Source: Mesorhizobium wenxiniae (GTDB lineage: Bacteria > Pseudomonadota > Alphaproteobacteria > Rhizobiales > Rhizobiaceae). Taken from it: 64,000 nt of DNA. The notes beneath the pieces were generated by a model. It was given only the letters and a program-made list of their open reading frames with translations. It had not been told where the DNA came from and did not search any database. Of the stretch, positions 16,953 to 26,073 are shown piece by piece. The stretch covers positions 310,001 through 374,000 of the forward strand of contig NZ_NPKH01000039.1 of NCBI RefSeq assembly GCF_002284535.1, given 5' to 3'. The number at the start of each line of letters is the position of its first letter. Position 1 is the stretch's first letter. The translations under genes and the position numbers were made by a program.

Positions 16953-18344
16953 TCAACCGAACAATTTGGAGGCGTCTATCTCGTCGCCTTCGTCGTCACT
17001 ATCGCCTGCAATAGCGTCGAGGTGGCCCTCCTTCGGAACAACGTGCTTGATAGCAAATGTGACGGTTTTGCCCGAAGCGAGTATCTCGCGGATCAACGGC
17101 CCGAGAATGGCGGATTGTTCGATTGAGGTCCCAACCCAAGACCCCGCGACAAGGCCGACGAACTCCGAATTGTTGATACGACGCCCCACATTCTCATAGG
17201 TGAGAACATTGCCGCCCTTGGAACCTTTGAGCTTCCCCGCTGCGTCCGCACGCTTCCAAAGGTCCAGCGGAAGATAGATGCCCTTAAACAAGCCCTTGTC
17301 ATCGGGATTGAACACGACGCGCGGACAAAATTTCAGAAAAAAGGGGTTATCCGAGAACCGATAGCCGTCAGGATCGTCGCCCGATTGTATCTTGTTCAAC
17401 TCCGCCAGCAGCGCGTCCATTCGGGCGATCTCTTGGACAAACTGGTCGCCCGCCTGCCATCGAAATTCCGACTGATCTTTGCCTTTCTCCATTGCCTTGT
17501 ATTGAACCATGACAAACGAGCGATACGCTTCATTGAAATAAATAAGGTCCGCCCCGGTTTGCTGCTCCAGAGGCAACCTGTTCGCCATGATGACGGTTAG
17601 CCGCACAGCAGGGTTTTCCGTCTTCTGGAACACTTTCGATCCATAGTGCGTCACTTCGCGGATCGCCTCGAAGCCAGGCACGATTGAAAAATCCGCCAAC
17701 AGCATCGCATCTTCGCGAACTTGCGCGCCGGGAAGGCCATCCAGAAAAGTTTGTTGCGAGCCATCAACCGGTTGCCAGGCCAGAAGCTCGTCTTTCGAGA
17801 TGCCGCTGATTTCCAGAGCGATCCCGAGAGTCTCTTTCTGATATGCGAGGTTTTCCTTCGCGCGGGGTTCAAAGCGTCGCAAAGCTTCGCGGCGGCGCTC
17901 CGAATAGCGCGTCAATCGCACGCCGACCGACGCATCGAGTTCCACGATTCGATCGACGAATGCGCCAAGGGTTTTTGGCGGCAGGATGCCGCCGCCCGTC
18001 AACACACGTTCGAGATGGGCTTGAACCCTTCTTGGAACGCCGCTCTTGAGTTCGTCGAACGCGATCGGGCGAGAGAGCGGTTTCAAGTCCTGCATGTTAA
18101 GTCGCGCGAGACTTGTGCCAGCAGAAGCGCCTCTTTTACCGTCCGCAATATGGGTGATCTTCATGTCTTCAAACGACGCGAAGACAACCAGCGGCGCGCG
18201 GCGACTGTGCTCGAAGTTTGGAACCGGCTCAGCGACAAATGGCGAGGAACGATAGAATGAACCCCCGTTCTCAGCTTCGTGCAGGAGCACCTCGCGCCGA
18301 TCGGTCGGGACCTTAAGCACATAGCCTGCTGCCGCGATGCTCAT
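16953..18344 (-). CDS. Unknown protein with a PD-(D/E)xK-like (QxK) signature, in the type I RM operon
   Basis: 463 residues, not recognised as a named family. The middle holds TGADLIYFN (residues 263-271) followed by VMVQYK (278-283). An aspartate, a hydrophobic strand and then Q-x-K is the arrangement seen in the Mrr branch of PD-(D/E)xK nucleases, with Asp266 and Gln281/Lys283 as candidate active-site residues. The C-terminus ends in an acidic tail (GDSDDEGDEIDASKLFG). The C-terminal third has predicted globular sequence such as FCPRVVFNPDDKGLFKGIYL. The start at 18344 has GGAAG seven bases upstream. It follows the 228-residue gene by 36 bases and is the last gene of the hsdR-M-S operon. 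A defence or anti-self-restriction role is inferred from position only. Confidence 0.7.
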   Translation of the reverse strand: MSIAAAGYVLKVPTDRREVLLHEAENGGSFYRSSPFVAEPVPNFEHSRRAPLVVFASFEDMKITHIADGKRGASAGTSLARLNMQDLKPLSRPIAFDELKSGVPRRVQAHLERVLTGGGILPPKTLGAFVDRIVELDASVGVRLTRYSERRREALRRFEPRAKENLAYQKETLGIALEISGISKDELLAWQPVDGSQQTFLDGLPGAQVREDAMLLADFSIVPGFEAIREVTHYGSKVFQKTENPAVRLTVIMANRLPLEQQTGADLIYFNEAYRSFVMVQYKAMEKGKDQSEFRWQAGDQFVQEIARMDALLAELNKIQSGDDPDGYRFSDNPFFLKFCPRVVFNPDDKGLFKGIYLPLDLWKRADAAGKLKGSKGGNVLTYENVGRRINNSEFVGLVAGSWVGTSIEQSAILGPLIREILASGKTVTFAIKHVVPKEGHLDAIAGDSDDEGDEIDASKLFG

Positions 18345-18380
18345 TCGACCGCTTCCATTTGGTCAATAACAACACTTTGG

Positions 18381-19067
18381 CTATCCATTGCGCACACCCA
18401 TGAGGTGCAAGGCGTGTCCGATGAAATCCGCAGCATCGTTGGACCGATCGGCCAGCCGCTTGATCTTGCGGCCCTCCGGGTCCCACTGATCCACCTGCGT
18501 CTTCTGCTGCCGATAGCGGTGGAACCGGTCCCAGATGAACGCCAGCATTTCTGCCCAGAGCAGTTGCGCCACTTCGGGATACGCCGCCGCAATGCCCTCG
18601 CTTCGGTCGCGCCCCACCGCTACGAGGCGGATGCGAAGCGTGTCGCTGCGGTGGAAGCCCGCCCGATAGATGTCCGCCGCCGCCGCTTCGATCCGGTCGG
18701 CTGGAAGGCATCCTATCGCTGCAAGCACGCGATGGACATTCTGCCGATCTTGCCGCGTCCACGGCCCGTTCAAAGTGCAAGGCTGATTTGTCTTCACCTC
18801 AGCAATTGCGATGTCGATTAGATCGTCGGACAGCGCGAGCTGCTGCACGTCGTCGGCCATGATATCGTTCGGATCATCGAACAGGCGCTCGGCACGAAAC
18901 GGAAATCGAACTGCCAGCAGATCGGCGTCCGTGCGCTGGCCGCCGCGCCTTTCCGGGTGGACGACGAAGTTCTCGATCTGCAGGAAGCCGTTCAAGCGGA
19001 AATACCAGTAAGCCACATTCTCGGGATCGAGGTGCTCCACCACGCGCCTTTCCGGCACGCGGTTCAT
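18381..19067 (-). CDS. Unknown protein with a PD-(D/E)xK-like (ExK) signature, in the type I RM operon
   Basis: 228 residues, unnamed. The N-terminal half has RTDADLLAVRFPFRAE (Asp47 or Asp49) and then DIAIAEVKTN (Glu90-Val-Lys92). D...ExK preceded by a beta-type strand is the core of PD-(D/E)xK nucleases, and the upstream aromatic stretch AYWYFRLNGFLQIENFVVH resembles the entry helix and strand of such folds. The C-terminal half is helical and charged, with FHRYRQQKTQVDQWDPEG. The ATG overlaps the hsdS stop by four bases, so it is translationally coupled to hsdS. It is followed by the 463-residue gene. Whether it is an active nuclease is unknown. Confidence 0.7.
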   Translation of the reverse strand: MNRVPERRVVEHLDPENVAYWYFRLNGFLQIENFVVHPERRGGQRTDADLLAVRFPFRAERLFDDPNDIMADDVQQLALSDDLIDIAIAEVKTNQPCTLNGPWTRQDRQNVHRVLAAIGCLPADRIEAAAADIYRAGFHRSDTLRIRLVAVGRDRSEGIAAAYPEVAQLLWAEMLAFIWDRFHRYRQQKTQVDQWDPEGRKIKRLADRSNDAADFIGHALHLMGVRNG

Positions 19068-20761
19068 TCCGCCGCCTCCAGTTCGCGATCCTCGGCCGGC
19101 GCCAACGCTTCGGCCAGGAGGGCGTCGAGCAGGCGGCGGCGGGTGGCGGCGGTGCCGGTGAGGTTTGCCTCCAGCCGGTCGCAGAGCGCCATCAGCGTAT
19201 CGACCTTGGCGATGATGCGGTGTTGTTCGGCGAGCGGCGGGAGGGGAATTGGCATCCGTCGGAAATCGCCGACGTTCACACCTTGCAAAGCTACTCCCTT
19301 CGTCTCACCCGAAAGCCACGCCTGGCAGAACGGTGCGTCGATGGTGAGGCGCACGTATTGCGAGTTCACAAGGTCACAAATCGGGAACCGGAGCATATGC
19401 TGCGTAATGTTTCCTCCCGCCAACTCTGGCGGCACGAACGCAGTCTTGCCGATCGTGCCATCTTTCGAGACGAGCAAATCTCCCGGCGCGAGTGTGGTCT
19501 TCTGGAATTTTGCAGCGCGCTTGGGATCACATTTCGGAAGACTGGAAACATCAATTATGCCCGTCTTCATTTCCGTAACTCGAACTGTGGGCACGCCGTC
19601 TGAAACCCATTCCGGCTTCAAAATGCCGTAGGTCACGGTCTCGTTCGGGCGCACAAGCGCGTCCACCGAAGCCCACTCCCATCCGCCAGGAAGTGGAAAG
19701 GCATCTGCGAGGGCATCATTGTCCGGTGCAAGATCAGATGGCTTTCGCTTCTTTGTCCACGGCAAAGCGAAAATGCGATTCAGCAACTCCTTGGCTGGTT
19801 CGTCGTTGAGTTCTTGCGGCACGAGTTTGCCGCGTACGGCGAGGTTCAGGATTGTCTGGCGCAAGGCCTTGATCTGGTCGGGGCGCGTGGTCAGCGCGGG
19901 CAGCGCGTCGAGGGCGAAGCGGGCGTCGGCCTGGAAGGTGTCGGGATCTGGCGTGCTAAGGCGGGCGAGGCTTGCCGCCGCAAGCCGGTCGCGCAGGCCC
20001 TCGCGCCTTGCCCGCGCCGTCGCCAGCCGGTCGCACAGGCCCATCAATTCATCGACCTTGGCAACGATGCGGCGCTGTTCGGCGAGCGGTGGGAGGGGAA
20101 TTTCAATCCCGTTCACCTGCTTTGCGGACAGGTGCTTGACTGTCGTGAGCGAGGTTTGCCCGTGCAGATGGTCCAGTATGAATTGAAGCGGAAGTCTCAC
20201 GAATTCGGGATCAACGCCGCATCGCCACCCATTGATCCGCATGACTCGCTGATTAAGCAGGCCATCAATTCCACGCCAACGACGCAAATTGAAGTCGCCG
20301 TCCATGCCGACGAGATAGTCGCCTGCGGTCACTAGATAGGCTGGGTCGTAGTCGCCTTCGAAATATGCTTCGGCATCCGTGTTGGATATGTCGCGGATGC
20401 GGATAAGAGGCATTCCCCGTTTTGCGGAATTAAACTTACCGGATGCGAAAGCGAAGCCGTAGCTCGGACGGGCAATTTCGATCAATCGAGCCCAAACCCA
20501 ATGAGAGGCGGGCGTGAATGGAAGGGCTTTGCGGTCAATCCGAACAAAGCTACTCGGTTCACGAAATTCACCCGCCTTCACCAGGCGCGCCTTCTCTTTT
20601 GCGATCCGATTCAACAGTTCCTGCGCAGTTTCGTCGCCCGGCTCCTGCGGCACGAGCTTGCCGCGCACGGCCAGATCGAGAATGAAGCGTCGCAGCCGGG
20701 CAATCGCGTCGGGCGAGTCGGCGATCTGCTCGTAATGCGCCAGCAGGCATTCTGCGTTCAT
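19064..20761 (-). CDS. hsdS: Type I restriction-modification specificity subunit
   Basis: DNA-recognition subunit of a type I RM complex (with HsdM and HsdR). The 565 residues contain two target-recognition domains, each followed by a conserved helical spacer. Domain 1 starts LPFTPASHWVWARLIEIARP and ends with IEIPLPPLAEQRRIVAKVDE. Domain 2 starts FPLPGGWEWASVDALV and ends with MPIPLPPLAEQHRIIAKVDT. The repeated PLPPLAEQ(R/H)RI motif is diagnostic. The N-terminus carries RLRRFILDLAVRGKLVPQEP, and the same helix repeats before domain 2 (LRQTILNLAVRGKLVPQEL). The start MNAECLLAHYEQIA at 20761 overlaps the hsdM stop by four bases. The bipartite target cannot be read from sequence. Confidence 0.95.
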   Translation of the reverse strand: MNAECLLAHYEQIADSPDAIARLRRFILDLAVRGKLVPQEPGDETAQELLNRIAKEKARLVKAGEFREPSSFVRIDRKALPFTPASHWVWARLIEIARPSYGFAFASGKFNSAKRGMPLIRIRDISNTDAEAYFEGDYDPAYLVTAGDYLVGMDGDFNLRRWRGIDGLLNQRVMRINGWRCGVDPEFVRLPLQFILDHLHGQTSLTTVKHLSAKQVNGIEIPLPPLAEQRRIVAKVDELMGLCDRLATARARREGLRDRLAAASLARLSTPDPDTFQADARFALDALPALTTRPDQIKALRQTILNLAVRGKLVPQELNDEPAKELLNRIFALPWTKKRKPSDLAPDNDALADAFPLPGGWEWASVDALVRPNETVTYGILKPEWVSDGVPTVRVTEMKTGIIDVSSLPKCDPKRAAKFQKTTLAPGDLLVSKDGTIGKTAFVPPELAGGNITQHMLRFPICDLVNSQYVRLTIDAPFCQAWLSGETKGVALQGVNVGDFRRMPIPLPPLAEQHRIIAKVDTLMALCDRLEANLTGTAATRRRLLDALLAEALAPAEDRELEAAE

Positions 20762-22215
20762 CGGGCCAACGCCTCGGCCAGAATCGCCTTCAACTGGTCG
20801 CGATACTCCGCCGTCTCGGCTTCGGCGCGGGCAAGATCGGCCATCAGCGTTTCCGGGTCGCCATGATCGTCGGCCACCGCGTGGGGGTTCTTGATGTCGA
20901 GATTGTAGCCGCGCGCCTTCACCTCCTCGGCCGTGACGCGCCACGCCTGCGGCGTCTCCTCGCGGTCTTTACGCGCCTTGCCGCCCCACCAGTCGATGCA
21001 GTTCTGGAAATGCTCCAGCCGGATCGGCCTGGTCATCGAATAGGCTTTCTGACCTTCCGGCACGCGGTGCTCGTAGAACCAGATGTCCTTGGTGGCTTGG
21101 CCCTTCTCGAAGAACAAAAGGTTGGTCCCGATCGAGGCGTAGGGCTTGAACACGGAATTGGGCAGGCGCACGATGGTGTGGAGGTTGCACTCCTCCATCA
21201 GATGTTCCTTGAGCCGCGTCTTGACGCCCTCGCCGAACAGCGTGCCGTCCGGCAGCACTACGGCGGCGCGGCCGTCCTGCTTCAAGAGGCGCACGATCAG
21301 GGCGAGGAACAGATCGGCGGTTTCCTTGGTGCGGAAGGTCGGGAAATTGTTCTCGATGCCGTCTTCCTCCTTTCCGCCGAACGGCGGATTGGTGACGACG
21401 ATATCGACGCGCTCGTCCTTGCTCCACGAAATGAGCGGCCGGGCCAGCGTGTTGTCGTGGCGCACGAAGCTCGGGTCCTCGATGCCGTGCAGCAGCATGT
21501 TGGTGACGCAGAGCATGTGGGGAAGCTGCTTCTTCTCCACCGCTCGCAAGGCGCCCTGCATCGTCTCGCGCTGCTTCGGGGTGCGGACGTAGCCCTTGCT
21601 CTCCATGTAGCGGATTGCGCAGGTCAAGAAGCCACCCGTGCCGCAGGCCGGATCGAACAGGATTTCGCCGGGATGCGGGTCGATGCGATCGACCATGAAC
21701 GCGGTGACGGCGCGCGGGGTGTAATATTCGCCGGCATTGCCGGCCGATTGCAAATCGTTGAGCAACTGCTCGTAGAACTCGCCGAAGTGCCGCCGCTCGT
21801 CGAGATTGTTGAAATCGACCTGATTGATTTTGTTCACCACCTGCCGCAGCAACTGGCCGGATTTCATGTAATTGTAGGCGTCCTCGAACACGTCGCGCAC
21901 CACGCGGCGGCGGTCGCCGGGCTTGGCGGACACAGCCAAGCCCTTCAGCGCCGGGAACAGCTCGTCATTGATGAAATCGAGCATAGCCTGCCCGGTGATG
22001 CCCTCCGGGTCTGCCGCCCAATTGCGCCACTGGAATCTCTCCGGGAGCGGCGAGCGATAATCGGAATACGTTTCCTCCAGGTCCTGATCCTGATCGTCGA
22101 TGATCTTGAGGAAGAACAGCCAGGTGAGCTGGCTGATGCGCTGCGCATCGCCATCGACGCCCACGTCCTGACGCATGATGTCCTGAATGGATTTGACGGT
22201 GGTGCGAACAATCAT
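20758..22215 (-). CDS. hsdM: Type I restriction-modification DNA methyltransferase subunit
   Basis: N6-adenine methyltransferase of the type I complex. The 485 residues begin with an HsdM N-terminal helical domain (SIQDIMRQDVGVDGDAQRIS, LTWLFFLKIIDDQDQDLEE). The SAM-binding motif I is FDPACGTGGFL near residue 190, and the catalytic motif IV is VTNPPFGG near residue 278. The sequence GNAGEYYTPRAVTAFMV before motif I is the usual HsdM lead-in. It lies between hsdR (gap of 2 bases) and hsdS (4-base overlap), giving the order hsdR-hsdM-hsdS on the minus strand. All three appear intact, so the system is probably functional. Confidence 0.96.
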   Translation of the reverse strand: MIVRTTVKSIQDIMRQDVGVDGDAQRISQLTWLFFLKIIDDQDQDLEETYSDYRSPLPERFQWRNWAADPEGITGQAMLDFINDELFPALKGLAVSAKPGDRRRVVRDVFEDAYNYMKSGQLLRQVVNKINQVDFNNLDERRHFGEFYEQLLNDLQSAGNAGEYYTPRAVTAFMVDRIDPHPGEILFDPACGTGGFLTCAIRYMESKGYVRTPKQRETMQGALRAVEKKQLPHMLCVTNMLLHGIEDPSFVRHDNTLARPLISWSKDERVDIVVTNPPFGGKEEDGIENNFPTFRTKETADLFLALIVRLLKQDGRAAVVLPDGTLFGEGVKTRLKEHLMEECNLHTIVRLPNSVFKPYASIGTNLLFFEKGQATKDIWFYEHRVPEGQKAYSMTRPIRLEHFQNCIDWWGGKARKDREETPQAWRVTAEEVKARGYNLDIKNPHAVADDHGDPETLMADLARAEAETAEYRDQLKAILAEALAR

Positions 22216-22217
22216 GG

Positions 22218-24656
22218 CTATGCGGTTTCCTGATAAATTGCGTCTTGCATCTCGTGAACGGCCTGCTCGAAAGCCACCTTCCCGCCGAACGCTTGAAGAA
22301 GCTCGCGCCGAGTGCCGAGGGTATTGAGCGGCGGGATTAGTAGAACGTTCGTGTCCTCGAGGTTCAGCATTCCCTCATCGCGATACTTTTCCAGAAGCGC
22401 ATCGAGCACAGCACGGGCCCGCGGCCCGTATTTCGTGAACACATCGCGCTTCTTCACGTTTTCGGCCCGCTCGCGGCGGGTCAGCGGCTTCCTGTCGAAG
22501 GCGACATGGCAGATCAGATCGAAAGGGTCGAGACCCTTTCCCAGCTCATCGGCGATGGCGTCGAGCGGCAAGCCCTCGGCTTCCAGTTCCTCGATGATCG
22601 CCTGCTTGCGCTCCGCCGATTTCCAGCGCTTGAGGAAATCGTCGAGGCTGGCGAAGCGCTTCTTCAGCGCCGTCTTGGTGAAGTCGCGCAGGGATTCGGT
22701 GACGAGCTTGCCGTTCTCGTCGAGATATTCGACACGCTCGGCGAGGACACGGGCGCCGACGCCATCGACATAAATCTTGCGGATCGGATCGCCGGGCAGG
22801 AACGGCAAGCCCGGCTGATCGACCACGGTTTCATCCGCGCCGGGTGTGGGCGGGACCGCGTCGTCGCCGGTGGGCGGCGCGTCATCTGACGGTGTGATCG
22901 GATCGCCGTCGCCGGGCGTGTAAATCTGCACCGGATCGCCGTCGAAATCCGGGTCGGCGAAATGGCTCGTCGCGCCGCGAAAGTCGATCAGCGTGAAAAA
23001 GAACTTCTTGGTGTCCTCGTGCACGCGGGTTCCGCGCCCGACAATCTGCTTGAACTCGGTCATCGAGCCGACCGCGCGATCAAGCACGATCAGCCGGCAG
23101 GTCTGCGCATCGACGCCGGTCGAGAGAAGACGCGAGGTTGTCACCATCACGGGATATTTCGATTCCGGGTCGATGAAGTTGCCGAGCTGGTCCTGACCTT
23201 CCTTGTCGCTGCCGGTGATGCGCATGACATAGCGCTGGTTTTCGGCGACCAGATCGGCGTTCTCGTTGACGAGCGCCTGCCGCGTCCGCGCCGCATGCTC
23301 CTGATCGACGCAGAACACGATAGTCTTCTGGAAGCGGTCGCCGCTCTCCTTCAGGAACTCGGTGATTTTTTTCGCGGTCAGCACCGTGCGGTCGTCGAGC
23401 ACGATGTGGCGGTCGAAATCCTTGGCGTTATAGATGCGGTCCTCGACCTCGTTGCCGTCGCGGTCGAGTTGGCCGAGTTCCGGGCGATAGCCCTCCACGT
23501 CGCGGTCGATGTGGACCTTGATGACCTTGTAGGGCGCCAGGAACCCGTCGCTGATGCCCTGCTTCAGCGAATAGGTGAAGACCGGCTCGCCGAAATAATC
23601 GCTGTTGGAGACGTATTCGGTTTCCTTCGGCGTGGCGGTGAGGCCGATCTGCGTCGCGCCCGAGAAATGTTCGAGGATTTCGCGCCAGGCCGAATCCTCG
23701 GCGGCGCTGCCGCGATGGCATTCGTCGATCACGATCAGGTCGAAGAAGCCCGGCGAGAACTCGCGATAGAGCTTCTGCCGATCCTCCGGCCCGGTGATCG
23801 CCTGATAGAGCCCGAGATAGATTTCGAAGGCGGTGTCGATGCGGCGCTTGTTGTCGAGCGCCAGCGTGAGGTCGATCTTTGTGCCGTCCTGCCGTTCGAT
23901 GGTCTTGGCGTTGGTCGAAAGCTTCGCCATCGCCGCGCCGAACGGGCGAAAATCGTTCACCATCGTCTGGTCGATCAGCACATTGCGGTCGGCGAGGAAC
24001 AGGATGCGCTTCTTGCGGCCCGCCTTCCACAAACGCCAGATGATCTGAAACGCCGTGTACGTTTTGCCCGTGCCGGTCGCCATGACCAGCAGCACCCGGT
24101 CGCGGCCCTTGGCGATGGCCTCGATCGCGGCGTTGACGGCGTTCACCTGATAATAGCGCGGGGCCTTGCCGCTGCCGTCGTCGAAATAGTCCTGAAGCAC
24201 GATCTTTTCGGCTTCCGCGTCGAGGCCCCTCCATGCCCGATAGCGCGCCCACAGGTCGGCCGGCGACGGGAAGGCGTCGAGGCCGAGGTTGGTTTCGACC
24301 GGAACGCTCCGCCCGGTGCGGTCGTGGAACACGAAGCCGTCGCCGTTCGAGGAAAACACGAAGGGGATATCAAGCGTCGCGGCGTAGTCGAGGCCCTGCT
24401 GGATGCCGTGGCCGACGCTGTGATTGTTGTCCTTGGCCTCGATCAGCGCGATCGGGATGTTCGGCTTGTAGTAAAGAACGAAGTCGGCCTTCTTCGCCTT
24501 GCCGCGATAGGTCATTTTGCCGCGCACGATGATCCGGCCCTTGGTGAAATAGACCTCCTCCCGAACCTGCACCATCTCGTCCCAGCCGGCCCGCTTGACG
24601 GCCGGCAGGATGAACTTCGTGCAGATATCGCGTTCGGTGAGGCTCCGTTTATCCAT
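22218..24656 (-). CDS. hsdR: Type I restriction endonuclease subunit (EcoEI-like HsdR)
   Basis: Translocase/nuclease subunit of the type I system, 812 residues. The N-terminal nuclease domain shows ADFVLYYKPNIPIALIEAKD (D...ExK, residues about 55-75). The helicase motor follows with Walker A LLVMATGTGKTYTAFQ near residue 195, the DEAD-like box IVIDECHRGSA near 310, LTATPKETE (motif III), and SRLLSTGVDAQTCRLIVLDR with QIVGRGTRVHED (motifs V-VI). The C-terminal EcoEI_R_C-like region is present, with a Pro-Thr-Asp rich linker at PSDDAPPTGDDAVPP. ATG at 24656 (MDKRSLTERDIC) is preferred; a TTG seven codons upstream is possible. It is the first gene of the restriction operon. Confidence 0.95.
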   Translation of the reverse strand: MDKRSLTERDICTKFILPAVKRAGWDEMVQVREEVYFTKGRIIVRGKMTYRGKAKKADFVLYYKPNIPIALIEAKDNNHSVGHGIQQGLDYAATLDIPFVFSSNGDGFVFHDRTGRSVPVETNLGLDAFPSPADLWARYRAWRGLDAEAEKIVLQDYFDDGSGKAPRYYQVNAVNAAIEAIAKGRDRVLLVMATGTGKTYTAFQIIWRLWKAGRKKRILFLADRNVLIDQTMVNDFRPFGAAMAKLSTNAKTIERQDGTKIDLTLALDNKRRIDTAFEIYLGLYQAITGPEDRQKLYREFSPGFFDLIVIDECHRGSAAEDSAWREILEHFSGATQIGLTATPKETEYVSNSDYFGEPVFTYSLKQGISDGFLAPYKVIKVHIDRDVEGYRPELGQLDRDGNEVEDRIYNAKDFDRHIVLDDRTVLTAKKITEFLKESGDRFQKTIVFCVDQEHAARTRQALVNENADLVAENQRYVMRITGSDKEGQDQLGNFIDPESKYPVMVTTSRLLSTGVDAQTCRLIVLDRAVGSMTEFKQIVGRGTRVHEDTKKFFFTLIDFRGATSHFADPDFDGDPVQIYTPGDGDPITPSDDAPPTGDDAVPPTPGADETVVDQPGLPFLPGDPIRKIYVDGVGARVLAERVEYLDENGKLVTESLRDFTKTALKKRFASLDDFLKRWKSAERKQAIIEELEAEGLPLDAIADELGKGLDPFDLICHVAFDRKPLTRRERAENVKKRDVFTKYGPRARAVLDALLEKYRDEGMLNLEDTNVLLIPPLNTLGTRRELLQAFGGKVAFEQAVHEMQDAIYQETA

Positions 24657-24775
24657 CGTCGCGGGCGAATCCCCCAATCGTCCAAGTCAAAAACTAGTAT
24701 TGGTACGGATGCAAACATACAAGCCGCTCAACAAAGCCCGACCGGCGGCCCTGATCTCGAAAAGGCCCACCGCAT

Positions 24776-25033
24776 TCAATCCTCGCCGTCGACCTGTTCG
24801 ACAAGATCCTTCATATCGCGCAAAAGTGCCATCAATTCCCGCCGTTCAGCGATGGCCTCGGTGGTATAGCGCCCATGCTTGAAGGCGTGGCTATTGCCCT
24901 TGGCCGCTCCCGGCGCCTTGCCGCCGTGCATCCGGCAGCGCCCGTTGGCCATCACGGGCGACTGGCACGGCGTCCCTTTGCGGGTCCGGGCAAGGCAGCG
25001 CGGACTCAGGTGCATGGGCAATTTGCTTTGCAT
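24776..25033 (-). CDS. Small HGG-motif mobile-element protein (85 aa)
   Basis: Short protein with the line CLARTRKGTPCQSPVMANGR then CRMHGGKAPGAAKGNSHAFK and HGRYTTEAIAERRELM. The pattern C-x(2)-T-x(2)-G-x-PC-x(10)-C-x(2)-HGG-x(3)-GA-x-KG-x(5)-KHG is common in phages and integrative elements of Alphaproteobacteria and may form a zinc-binding unit through the cysteines and histidine. The function is not known. The ATG at 25033 starts inside the upstream gene (24891-25571), so 143 bases are read in two frames. It is the last gene of the element's leftward run, about 120 bases before hsdR. Confidence 0.72.
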   Translation of the reverse strand: MQSKLPMHLSPRCLARTRKGTPCQSPVMANGRCRMHGGKAPGAAKGNSHAFKHGRYTTEAIAERRELMALLRDMKDLVEQVDGED

Positions 25034-25571
25034 GGGGTTGTTCCTCAAGTTTGTTGCGATCCCCACCCCCGGGTTGGTCGGGCGGGGTGGCGACCATGCC
25101 GACCACTGCTTGCCCTCCCGCATGGACGTGGACGTGTTCGACCGTGACCTTTTGCTGGCCCTTGCCACGATGACGGTTGAGGGCTTCGAGCAGCGCCGCA
25201 TAGGTGCGCGACAGCTTGTTGGCTTGGGCGAGGTTCTCGCGCCGGCCCTCGAAGGTCTGTTCGCCGATCATGGCGCGCCGGTAGCATTCCATCGCGGCGT
25301 TGTGGGCGGCGACCAGTTGCGCCGCCATCATGCCTTCCAGTTCGTCCTTCGGCGCAATGCCCATCAATGCCGCGATCGTGGCGCCTAATTGCTTGTCGCG
25401 CGTGTTGGCGTCCGAGTTTTTCGTCCACAACGCCTGCATCGCCTGATTGGCAAGCGTATTGTTCCATTGATCCGATTTCGATCCGCCGATGTCTTTCAGC
25501 CGCCCCTTTCGATCCTCGGGATCGTCGGCAACCACTGTGTTCGGCTTGGTGGCAGGCTTCTTCGTGCTCAT
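24891..25571 (-). CDS. Mobile-element protein of unknown function (226 aa)
   Basis: A largely helical protein of a type often found in rhizobial genomic islands. It contains LGATIAALMGIAPKDELEGM, AAMECYRRAMIGEQTFEGRR and LAQANKLSRTYAALLEALNR, then a His-rich strand KVTVEHVHVHAGGQAVVG. The final 60 residues are polar and proline-rich and lie over the start of the next gene in another frame. I cannot give a function. The pairing of this protein with the HGG protein is recurrent in my memory of such islands, which suggests they act together. Start at 25571 (MSTKKPATKPNTVVADDPED). Confidence 0.65.
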   Translation of the reverse strand: MSTKKPATKPNTVVADDPEDRKGRLKDIGGSKSDQWNNTLANQAMQALWTKNSDANTRDKQLGATIAALMGIAPKDELEGMMAAQLVAAHNAAMECYRRAMIGEQTFEGRRENLAQANKLSRTYAALLEALNRHRGKGQQKVTVEHVHVHAGGQAVVGMVATPPDQPGGGDRNKLEEQPHAKQIAHAPESALPCPDPQRDAVPVARDGQRALPDARRQGAGSGQGQ

Positions 25572-25581
25572 GACGATATCC

Positions 25582-26073
25582 TCATGTCGGGATTCCAAAG
25601 CTTGATAGGGCGGCGACCGCCTCGGCCTTCCGACTTGCGTCCCAGGCGGTCCAGCAGCGCGAATGCAGCCAGGCATGGCAGGTCTGTTCGGTGCCGAACG
25701 GCAGCAGCTTGTCGTGGGCATGTCCGCCGCCACCGCAGCCGAGGCAGCGTCCGGACGGCGAGCGCACCGGATTGCAGTTCAGCCATTCGGCGACGCAGCA
25801 GGCCAAGGCGCGGGCCTCGGCGGACGCGCGCGGCAGCCCGCCATCGAACTCGGCGATTGCAGCCCGTTCGTCGAACAAGGCCCGCCAGTCCTCGCCCGAC
25901 CAGCCGTCATCGCCTTGGCGAAGCAGCGCGACCACGCCCGCCTTGTGACGCGAAAGCAGGGCCACCACGGCCGCAAGTGGCGCGGCGTCGGCGTACAGCG
26001 TGAGGGCGTCGCCGTCGATCCCGATCGACACGCCAGCATCGCGCGCGGCCTTCAGAGCTTGGAAGGCGCTCAT
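25582..26073 (-). CDS. Mobile-element protein with TubC-like N-terminal docking fold (163 aa)
   Basis: The N-terminal 50 residues (MSAFQALKAARDAGVSIGID, then LTLYADAAPLAAVVALLSRH and KAGVVALL) match the small TubC N-terminal docking domain pattern. The remainder has DGGLPRASAEARALACCVAE, a CLGCGGGGHAHD segment with paired cysteines and histidines, and WLHSRCWTAWDASR; the Cys/His set could bind zinc. Such proteins recur beside primase and ATPase genes in rhizobial islands; their role is unknown. The start overlaps the stop of the ATPase gene by four bases (ATGA). Confidence 0.65.
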   Translation of the reverse strand: MSAFQALKAARDAGVSIGIDGDALTLYADAAPLAAVVALLSRHKAGVVALLRQGDDGWSGEDWRALFDERAAIAEFDGGLPRASAEARALACCVAEWLNCNPVRSPSGRCLGCGGGGHAHDKLLPFGTEQTCHAWLHSRCWTAWDASRKAEAVAALSSFGIPT

